DNA of 7,072 nucleotides from an uncultured Candidatus Altimarinota bacterium (GTDB lineage: Bacteria > Patescibacteriota > Gracilibacteria > BD1-5 > UBA6164). Numbering within the stretch: position 1 is the first letter of the stretch; every line of letters starts with the position of its first letter. The stretch is taken from positions 1-7,072 of the forward strand of contig CALDZW010000001.1 in NCBI GenBank assembly GCA_937944175.1. The letters are read 5' to 3'. The notes below the pieces were generated by a model, which was given only the letters and a program-made list of their open reading frames with translations, ran no database searches and was not told the DNA's origin. Shown piece after piece: positions 1 to 6,156 of this stretch. Made by a program: the position numbers and the translations under genes.

Positions 1-37
1 TAATGAGTTCATTTGCTACAACACTATTCATAAACAT
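1..37 (-). CDS. 5' end of an unidentified leftward gene (partial)
   Basis: Two in-frame ATGs on the minus strand (37-35 and 31-29) open a frame that stays open to the window edge and reads MFMNSVVANELI. Only about a dozen residues are visible, so no family can be assigned. It follows the PhzF gene in the same direction after 95 bp. A TATAAT hexamer (minus strand, 45-40) lies 2 nt before the first ATG and 8 nt before the second. The second ATG therefore fits better with a very short leader. The call rests on position, orientation and the promoter-like element; a chance ORF cannot be excluded. Confidence 0.4.
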   Translation of the reverse strand, partial: MFMNSVVANELI

Positions 38-40
38 TTA

Positions 41-70
41 TTATAATAATTGTAATATTAATTATTATAA
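41..70. repeat. 11-bp all-A/T inverted repeat in the 5' region of the left-edge gene
   Basis: The arms 41-51 (TTATAATAATT) and 60-70 (AATTATTATAA) are exact reverse complements around an 8-nt loop (52-59). The repeat overlaps the TATAAT-like -10 box of the partial gene at 1-37, so it may be an operator. It has no G or C in the stem and no T tract on the minus strand, so it is a poor terminator. In such AT-rich DNA some inverted repeats arise by chance. Confidence 0.4.
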
Positions 71-83
71 ATATATTTTACAT

Positions 84-103
84 AAAAGCAATATCATACT
101 TTT
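84..103 (-). terminator. weak candidate terminator after the PhzF gene
   Basis: On the minus strand, 30-50 nt after the PhzF stop, AAAAGTA and TGCTTTT can pair (seven pairs, one G-U) around a 6-nt loop. The 3' arm ends in four U but no longer U tract follows. This is the only hairpin-like structure found between the PhzF stop and the next gene, and it is weak. Confidence 0.2.
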
Positions 104-132
104 AATCTTGTATAGTATAATTTCTGTTGTTA

Positions 133-1038
133 CTATATGAATATTTCGCCGGTAATAACTGTTACCGCTGATGCTTCTAATTCTGAGTGTAATTTTCAAT
201 TTTTATCTTTTCAAACTCTTACAACTACCCTTCCGGGTCTTCACATACAATCTCATTGTTCTGAGAGAATATCAATACTCTCTCATTTTTCATTCAATAA
301 ACCTTTGTCTATAATATATCCTCCTAAAGGTCATTGTGCAGATCATGTACATGAGTCTTCATTTCATACAACATACCTAGTAAAATAACGAGAATGTACA
401 TGAGATCAAGGACTCATTGTTTCTCACACAACAAAAGGCATAAACCCTGCAATCTTATTCTCTTTTCAGAATTCTATTAATCATGCTAGATCAGGTTTCA
501 TTCTCAATAATCAATCTAAACTCTTCATAGGGATATATAATTTCTCTAAAAGTGGTTCATATCATAATCACACATCTCAATCAATATCACTTACAGAGAT
601 TTTTAAAAATTTGAAAATATTAGGAAGAAATTTATTTCACTCTTGAAAACTATAATCAGGTGATTTTAGGATAATTTTAATATTTAATTCTTTCTTGATC
701 ACAGTAATGTCAATCATTCAAATAAGTCCTTCTATAGTAAGTCCAAATTTTCCTTCTCATTCCATTCAATACATTCACTCTTCAGCTAGTGCATGAATAG
801 TTGCTACAGTTGCATGGCCACAAAACTGTACTTCAGTTTTTGGTGAGAACCATCTTATTCTCAAGTCAGCTTTATGACTTGGTAAAATAAAGGCAGTTTC
901 TGAAGTATTCACTTCAACTGCAATTTTAAGCATCTCATCATCAGTTAAACCTCTTGCATCAAGAATTACTCATGCAGGATTTCATCAAAATGCTCTATCA
1001 GTAAAAGCATCTACTTGTTTAAATGTGTATTTTTTCAT
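133..1038 (-). CDS. PhzF-family isomerase/epimerase-like protein
   Basis: 301 aa with TGA read as Gly. The family is named after PhzF, the phenazine-pathway isomerase, and shares the diaminopimelate-epimerase fold; most members have unknown substrates. Family marks in order: VDAFTDRAFGGNPAGV near residues 9-24 (both G of GGN and the G of PAG are TGA), NTSETAF at 44-50 with the expected catalytic Glu at E47, FCGHATVATIHAL at 72-84 with H75, and DSCTGSAQGPLGG at 228-240, where PhzF has its conserved Asp and Ser. An RPGRVVV segment follows near the C-terminus. Length is normal for the family. The start is the ATG 4 nt downstream of a TACAAT hexamer; there is no Shine-Dalgarno. It lies 38 bp after the FAD oxidase in the same direction. 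No phenazine genes are nearby, so the substrate is unknown. Family assignment is firm, function is not. Confidence 0.93.
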
Positions 1039-1053
1039 ATGTATTGTATTTAT
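1030..1053 (-). promoter_or_regulatory. -10-like TACAAT and start-codon block of the PhzF gene
   Basis: On the minus strand a TACAAT hexamer (1048-1043) lies 4 nt before the PhzF ATG. The whole 24-nt block differs at one base from the block over the start of the upstream FAD oxidase (2520-2543). No Shine-Dalgarno is present and no good -35 was seen. This may be a promoter for a nearly leaderless transcript or a shared translation-start element. Confidence 0.4.
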
Positions 1054-1064
1054 TATATAATAAA
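1049..1064. repeat. 16-bp perfect palindrome before the PhzF gene
   Basis: TTTATTATATAATAAA is its own reverse complement. It sits in the 38-bp gap between the FAD oxidase and PhzF genes, directly upstream of the TACAAT hexamer. A dimeric regulator could bind here. It consists only of A and T, so chance is a real alternative. Confidence 0.4.
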
Positions 1065-1082
1065 AAAAGTAGAATACTACTT
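1062..1082 (-). terminator. candidate terminator overlapping the stop codon of the FAD oxidase
   Basis: On the minus strand AAGTAG and CTACTT form a 6-bp stem around a 4-nt loop, followed by a run of U (1068-1062). The TAG stop codon of the FAD oxidase (1079-1077) lies in the 5' arm. The stem is short with two G-C pairs, so termination may be partial. If active, it would separate PhzF from the upstream gene, in line with a separate PhzF promoter. Confidence 0.4.
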
Positions 1083-2528
1083 GTAACTTTCATAGAATTT
1101 ATTTGTAAATAATCCATTTGGGTCATATTTTTGTTTTATTTCTAAAAATTCCCCCCAACCAGGATAGACTGATCTCATCTGTTCTTTGGAAGCATAGTTT
1201 TGATACACAAGGTAATATGTTCATCATAATTTATGGGACTGCTCAATAAGTTCCCTTGTATATTTCTGTACCTGTTTTTGTTCTGGATCAGAAAGTCATA
1301 CATTCATATACAAAACAATTCATATCATTTCTGAAGTATTATAATTCAAAACAATATCATTTCATTTTGGAACATATCTAGTGGTAACACTGAGTAAGTT
1401 TACATTGTTGTCAGCATATTTTTTTCTCACTATATCAATGAATGTATTGAAATTTTTGAGAGGAATAAAATATTCATGTAAAATATCTGTATTGGCTTCA
1501 CTCTTGTATGATATAAATTCTATAGGAGGTCTCATAGCATTATTCCTAGAAATAAATGATTGTTTTCCTACTGAGTCTACAATGCTTTTTTGTAAAAACC
1601 AACGAAGGTCTTTTGCCCAATTGAAATCCCTAGAAAGATTGAAGAAAAACCTATTTCTCAGAATGTTTCTTTCTCCCATTAATTCTTTATTGATATTTTC
1701 TATTATTGTATTATCTTCTGATGTGATTTTTTTATAATTCACAAAATGAAAATCAGAAAAAAAGTTTTCTCAGTGAGTAAAATCAAACCTTCAAAAATGT
1801 AACCCTATATTATTATTTCATATAATATTTTTTTTTAGATACTGACTATACTGATTAGAATCAAGCTTTATTGTTTCCTTTTCATAGACAAAATCTTCTG
1901 TCAAATGGAGTGTTACATCTGTAATAACTCATAATAGTCAGAAGCCTCAAATTACTGATCAAAATAACTCTTTATTTTCTTCTCTTGAAACATTATGCAT
2001 CTTTCAGTCAGCAGTAATGAGTCTAAAAGATTCAACAGAATCAACAATAGTTGAAAATTTTGGATCCCTCCCATGAATATTAGATGAAAGAGATCATCAT
2101 ACTGAAAAAATATTAGATGATTGCATTACTTGTATAGATAACCTATCTATATTAATGAGATTTTGAATTTCTCACCACGTCATTCAAGCCTCTACAGTAA
2201 TCTTTTTTTTCTCTGCATCATATTCTATGATGTTATTAAAGTCAGACATATCGATAACTATTACTCCATCAGAAAAAGTATGTCCTCATCCACTATATTT
2301 TTTTCAGGCAATAGATATTTTTTGTGCTGATCCTTTGTATTTATTAATAATATCAACTATTTGATTTTTCTTTTGAATTGTCTCTTTTTTATGAATAATG
2401 GACTGTTCAATTCTTGCAAAATCAGTAGTATAAGGGCTGTGAGAATTATTTGCTGGTAAGGTATAGTATATAAATACTAACATTCCAGAGAATAAAATAC
2501 TACTGATAATAATTAATACTTTTTTCAT
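1077..2528 (-). CDS. Membrane-anchored FAD-linked oxidase (VAO / aldonolactone oxidase type)
   Basis: 483 aa. Residues 4-24 form a hydrophobic segment after MKK, a signal anchor or uncleaved signal peptide, so the enzyme is probably extracytoplasmic. An FAD_binding_4 (PCMH-type) domain follows: ISIAGKKYSGGGHTFSDG near 71-88, DMSDFNNI at 93-100, TVEAGMTWGEIQ at 111-122, GGSLSSNIHGRD near 144-155, and ELFGSVIGGFGLLGVITDV near 187-205. H83 in GGGHTF sits where gulonolactone and alditol oxidases carry the His that bonds covalently to FAD. The C-terminus has YPGWGEF followed by YDPNGLFTN, the closing pattern of sugar-lactone/alditol oxidases. The family oxidises sugars, polyols or lactones using O2 or another acceptor; the substrate here cannot be read. 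Many FAD-contact glycines are TGA, so under the standard code the gene looks shattered. The start ATG follows a TACAAT hexamer by 4 nt. It lies 24 bp after the glycosylase-like gene. Confidence 0.9.
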
Positions 2529-2543
2529 ATTTATTGTATTTAT
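2520..2543 (-). promoter_or_regulatory. -10-like TACAAT and start-codon block of the FAD oxidase
   Basis: A TACAAT hexamer (minus strand 2538-2533) lies 4 nt before the ATG. The 24-nt block matches 23 of 24 bases of the block at 1030-1053 over the PhzF start, including the six A after ATG. It has no Shine-Dalgarno, and it overlaps the short gap behind the previous gene. Either a leaderless promoter or a translation signal would fit. Confidence 0.4.
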
Positions 2544-2552
2544 ATTGGTTAG

Positions 2553-3284
2553 TTACAACTTAGGTTCAAAATTATTCCTACTCCAGTTCCAGAGTATTGA
2601 GTGAAAATCTATAGGAGAAAAATCTGTTTCTTTTAAAAGCTTTTTCCATGCACTTTCTACATTGATTGGACTAATTTCTTCAGCTGGCAATATCGCTAAA
2701 ACTTCAGTTGCTTGCATCACATGGGTATCTGGAATAATTGATATTTTATATGTATTTTGTAGCTTTATATCTGAATAAGCACGAAGAATAAATAAGAAGT
2801 AATTACTCAATTTTGGTCATGAGAGATATGGGAATCATTTTTTTAGGTCCTTTTGAACAATCTGTAAAATAGACTCTACTTCATAGTTTCATTGCTGAAA
2901 TAACTTTCTTGGATCATTTCAAAAATGATCCTGCCAAGTTTGCATAATAGTTTTCCAAATTTGAATATGTTTTACTTTCTGTAGAGCAAGCTTATGTTTC
3001 ATAAGCTTTTCTCTTAACTTATCTTCACTTAGTTTTGCAACCATTTCAGGGAAAAATACTTCCTGAGTTTCTCTATCTTCCGATGTAGCAAGAGCAGATT
3101 TCCAAGTATTTGGAGAGACTCTTTGGTAGTTCAAACTACATGTCATAATAAAGTAGAGATAGTTTTCTCTACTTCAAGACTGTAATCATTGATTCACTTC
3201 ATGTTCATGAAGTTGAGGAATTTTTCATTCATCAAAATGATTTTTGAGAATAATCAACTTCTCAATTATTTTTTTACTATTCAT
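2553..3284 (-). CDS. Putative HhH-GPD / AGOG-like DNA glycosylase-lyase
   Basis: 243 aa when TGA is read as Gly; otherwise it breaks into pieces at 3146-2919 and 2810-2553. The central part resembles the helix-hairpin-helix GPD glycosylase core: FPYLSGPKLSNYF at 151-163 recalls the hairpin with the lyase Lys (K158), and IIPDTHVMQAT at 183-193 recalls the VDTHV motif with the catalytic Asp (D186). K and D are 28 residues apart, more than in endonuclease III and closer to archaeal AGOG-type 8-oxoguanine glycosylases. The C-terminus lacks the Cys cluster of endonuclease III, so no Fe-S cluster is expected. The N-terminal half (RENYLYFIMTCSLNYQR at 39-55, then a charged helical region) is not one I can place. 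All seven glycines are TGA. The ATG at 3284 is the first after an upstream TAG, 33 bp beyond the TtcA-like stop; a GTG farther upstream is possible. Reading frame is secure, function is inferred from motifs. Confidence 0.8.
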
Positions 3285-3317
3285 AATATGTGCATCAAAA
3301 ACATTCACCTACTAAAA

Positions 3318-4067
3318 CTAACTTATATAATGCAAATGTTCATATTTCTCTCTAAAGTCTTTCATGAGTGCCCAAAAAATATTCTCTGTATACCCTTGAA
3401 TAATTTTTTCATTTGGCCAGATTATTTCTTTTTTTATTTTATTCCTCATAGTAGTCTCTCCTACAGGACAATTACACTTAGAATATGGTATTTCTCTTCT
3501 ATCACATACTGTTGTAATATCTTTTTCTCTTGTATACGCTAGTGGTCTGATAAATGTAACTTTCTTTGTACGCATCTGATTAATAGGAGCCATTACTTTT
3601 AGATTCCTTCACTGAGTCATATTCATAAAAGTAGTCACTACGATATCATCCATATGATGCCCAAAAGCAATCTTTGTAGCATTATGTTTCTGACACAATT
3701 TCATCATAGCAACTCTTCTGGAATAGGCACACCACTGACAAGATTGTCCTACTCATTCATTGAGCTTTGATTCCTCTGGAAGCTTCAAATTTACTTTTTC
3801 TAAACTGATCCCAAGCTCATCCTCATAATATTTTCTCTTTTCTTCAAAACGAATATCACAATCAATCAAAAATTCCTTAAAGATATACACTCAAATTACT
3901 TTGAATTTATTCTTCATCCTTCTCTGAAGTTGAGACAAAGCATATCCCAAAAACATTGAATCTTTTCCCCCAGAAACTCCAAGCATAATAGTATCTCCAT
4001 CTTGGATCATATCAAAATCCTTAATAGCTGCTAGGGTTTGTTTTAATAGCTTTTCTTCTAAGTTCAT
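3318..4067 (-). CDS. ttcA-like: TtcA-like tRNA thiolation enzyme (PP-loop ATPase)
   Basis: 249 aa. TtcA adenylates C32 of certain tRNAs and inserts sulfur with the help of a [4Fe-4S] cluster. Visible marks: the PP-loop SGGKDS at 32-37, after MLGV; a CQWC pair (C110, C113) followed by AYSRR; GHHMDD at 136-141; and a C-terminal CNCP (C198, C200) in the place of the third cluster Cys of TtcA. The CxxC plus a late Cys fits TtcA better than TilS, which lacks this Cys set. The N-terminal zinc-finger Cys of TtuA/CTU1 proteins are not present. Length is a little short for TtcA. Only three of 13 glycines are TGA and those of the PP-loop are GGN. The ATG start is preceded by a TATCAT hexamer 9 nt upstream with no Shine-Dalgarno. 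The gene lies between the GNAT and glycosylase-like genes, same direction. Confidence 0.9.
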
Positions 4068-4082
4068 ATGTTCTTTATGATA

Positions 4083-4097
4083 ACAATTAATAATTGT
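4083..4097. repeat. 15-bp palindrome upstream of the TtcA-like gene
   Basis: ACAATTA, a central A, then TAATTGT: two exact complementary 7-bp arms, 16-30 bp before the TtcA-like ATG. Its position over the presumed promoter region suggests a dimeric operator. It is mostly A/T, so chance cannot be ruled out. The rest of the 83-bp gap (4068-4150) shows no gene and no clear terminator. Confidence 0.35.
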
Positions 4098-4150
4098 CTA
4101 GAGCATAAAGATTTTTGTTAGAAAAGCAACAGAAGGCCTACTTCAATTTA

Positions 4151-4675
4151 TTAAATTTTTTCCATCAAATATGTATATGGTAAATCACTGTCATCATTTC
4201 TAGGTAAAGTTAATAAAGTATTATTTAATTCTGCAAGTTCACTTGATGACATTTCAACTTTATTTCCATTATCATCAATTCTATGAGTTACCTTGTATCC
4301 ATTTAATTGGTCAAATAAAAGTGCTGATGGTTTATGATGATATTCAAAATCTGGAAGGTAAAAATTATTTTTTTTATACTCCCTTAACAATACTTTCCCA
4401 TAGCCTTTACCTCTAAAGTAAGGAAAAATAATCTTTTCGATATGTTGATCTGATGAAACTGTCCCATATGTGTAACATCATGGTCTCATATATCACACTA
4501 AAGTTCAGTCGAAAAGATGCATAGTAACACTTTGTTCTTCACTATCTACTACAATGTTAATCTCTGATGGAGTTTCTATGACTTCATTTGCTCTTGTAAA
4601 TCATTCACTAACATCAATATCAGGCATTCATTCACGCTGAAGAATATTTTCCCAATGTCTACTTTCATCAATCAT
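4151..4675 (-). CDS. GNAT-like N-acetyltransferase
   Basis: 174 aa. The core matches the GNAT fold: a beta-strand region IEKIIFPY (79-86) leads into FRGKGYGKVLLREY (87-100), which carries the R-x-x-G-x-G acetyl-CoA pyrophosphate loop (R88, G91, G93) and the start of the following helix. KPSALLFDQLNGYKV (115-129) looks like the usual C-terminal helix-turn-strand of GNAT proteins. The N-terminal 60 residues are poorly conserved by eye, and the tail after residue 140 is hydrophilic. Five TGA glycines fall in the first 66 residues and none in the rest, where all six glycines including the CoA loop are GGN. The substrate is unknown. The start at 4675 is the first ATG behind a TATAAA box; it heads the leftward array, divergent from the thioredoxin lipoprotein gene. 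Confidence 0.78.
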
Positions 4676-4807
4676 ATGCAATTTTATATACTAATATTTA
4701 TACAAAATAACATACTTATAGCAAAAACACAACCTTCTTATAACCATTAAGCTTCCCTTAAGATACAATCATATATTAGAGTTACTTTAATTAATAACTT
4801 TTGATTT
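4676..4807. promoter_or_regulatory. Divergent promoter region between GNAT and triple-thioredoxin genes
   Basis: 132 bp without a gene. Leftward: TTGCTA (minus strand 4724-4719) and TATAAA (4702-4697) with a 16-bp spacer form a fair sigma-70-type promoter, placing the transcript start about 15 nt before the GNAT ATG. Rightward: TACAAT at 4764-4769 is the best -10 candidate for the lipoprotein gene, but no convincing -35 lies 16-18 bp upstream of it, so that promoter is uncertain. No Shine-Dalgarno precedes either start. Confidence 0.45.
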
Positions 4808-5998
4808 ATGTCAAAAAAATATTTGGCACTGTGTGTAATTGCTCCTATGATGCTTGCTTCTTGTGGTGAAGATACTACTACACAAAAAGCTACTAATGTA
4901 GTAGTGGCTCCTAGTGAAAGTGTTGTTGATACAGCTATTGATGCTGCTAAATCAGTGGTGGCTACTACAGCTGTTGCATGATATACTATGTATAATGGAG
5001 AAGATCTTTCAACTATTTGAGAAAAAACTGTACTATTTTTTCATCAGAAATCTTGTGGAACGTGTGTAAAAACAGCTCAGGATATTGCTGCTCAAGAAAG
5101 CCTTCCTGCTGGAGTAAAAATTATTCAAGCTGATTTTGATACTGATACTGCATTGAATGCTCAATATGGAATTACTTCAAAACATTCATTTGTATATATT
5201 GATGAAAAATGAGAAATGATCTCTTCAGCTAGTGGACTAACAACAGTAGCTGAAATTGAAAAATTTGTACAAACAGCTGAATCTCCAGAAAATGCAGTGA
5301 GTGAAGCTCCTGTTCAAGCTGGTCCTGCTGGCTACTCAATGTATAGAGGACAAGATCTTTCAATTATTTGAGAAAAAACTGTATTATTTTTCCACCAAGC
5401 TTCTTGTGGAACATGTGTAAAGACTGCTAAAAATATTGTAGCTGCTGCTAGCCTTCCAGAAGGTGTGAAAATTATTCAAGCTGATTTTGACAATGATACT
5501 GAGCTTAATAAAAAATATGGGGTTACATCTAAACATACTTTTGTATATATTGATGAAAATGGAGAAACAATTGCTAAAGCTAGTGGTTTAGTTACTCTCA
5601 GTGATATTGCTGGATTTGTAAAAAGTGCTGAGAATCAGAAAAATCCTGTAGCAGCTGAATCATCTGACAATACATCTGCTTGATCGGCATGATCATATGC
5701 TATGTATAGTTGAGAAGATTTATCAACCATTTGAAAAAAATCAGTACTCTTTTTTCATCAAGCTTCTTGTGGAACATGTGTAAAAACTGCTAAAGATATT
5801 GCTTCACAATCAAGTCTTCCAGAATGAGTTAACATTATTCAAGTTGATATTGATAATGAAAAATGATTAGCTCGTACATATGATGTCACTTCTAAACATA
5901 CTTTTGTCCTTATCGATGAAAAAGGTGAGAAAATATCAACTAAAGCATGACTCTCAACTACTCAAGATATTGCTGATTTTGTAAAAGCTAATTCATAA
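4808..5998 (+). CDS. Lipoprotein with three tandem thioredoxin-like domains
   Basis: 396 aa. A signal peptide MSKKYLALCVIAPMMLASC ends in a lipobox (LASC, C19), so the mature protein should be lipid-anchored outside the cytoplasm. After a Thr/Ala/Val-rich linker come three homologous domains at about residues 58-158, 175-275 and 296-396, separated by Ala/Ser/Pro-rich linkers. Each has VLFFHQ, the active site SCGTCVKTA (C83/C86, C200/C203, C321/C324), a strand IIQADFD or IIQVDID, and TSKH(S/T)FV. In thioredoxins the residue before that S/T is the cis-proline; here it is His in all three (H126, H243, H364). The likely role is thiol-disulfide exchange on exported proteins, recharged by the CcdA-type protein encoded downstream on the same strand. 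Gly columns shared by the domains alternate between TGA, GGA and GGT, direct support for TGA = Gly. The fold is secure; the substrate and whether it reduces or oxidises are not. Confidence 0.93.
4979..5995 (+). repeat. Three tandem thioredoxin-domain coding repeats (about 351-363 bp period)
   Basis: Units 4979-5281, 5330-5632 and 5693-5995 encode 101 residues each and align without gaps around the CGTC site: Cys-to-His distance is 43 residues in all three. DNA similarity is still high around the active site (TCTTGTGGAAC in all three), pointing to duplication within the gene. Units 2 and 3 share ATTTTTYCAYCAAGCTTCTTG-like sequence more closely with each other than with unit 1. Linkers differ in length and sequence. 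Confidence 0.88.
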
Positions 5999-6156
5999 TT
6001 ATATATATTCTTGAAACCTATGAAGAATCTTTCTCTTAAATAAAAAAAGAAATTATCGAGTGTATCCCTGTGAAACAAGATAGAGTTATGAAAATCATCA
6101 TTCATACTCTCCCCTTCCTCTTATAAAAACTACTTTATAATCATTATTTCAGTCTC
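5999..6156 (+). other. Gap between triple-thioredoxin and CcdA genes with a possible leader ORF
   Basis: 158 bp with no convincing terminator after the lipoprotein gene, so read-through into the CcdA gene is possible. A 12-codon ORF (6088-6126, MKIIIHTLPFLL, stop TAA) lies in the same frame as CcdA and ends 30 bp before its ATG. It could be chance or a leader peptide. A TATAAT hexamer at 6136-6141, 15 nt before the CcdA ATG, could start a short-leader CcdA transcript, though no -35 is evident. Confidence 0.35.

Noticed and set aside
137..388. Plus-strand ORF of 83 codons
   Set aside because: It lies opposite the PhzF gene and has no recognisable domain; the minus strand carries the clear family motifs.
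1381..1737. Plus-strand hydrophobic ORF of 118 codons
   Set aside because: Antisense shadow of the FAD oxidase gene; its hydrophobicity comes from reading the complement of A-rich codons.
3189..3542. Plus-strand ORF of 117 codons
   Set aside because: It runs opposite the glycosylase-like and TtcA-like genes, crossing their boundary; no domain and no promoter.
4751..4767. TTAAG / CTTAA short inverted repeat before the lipoprotein gene
   Set aside because: Only 5-bp arms in AT-rich DNA with no U tract; not distinguishable from chance.
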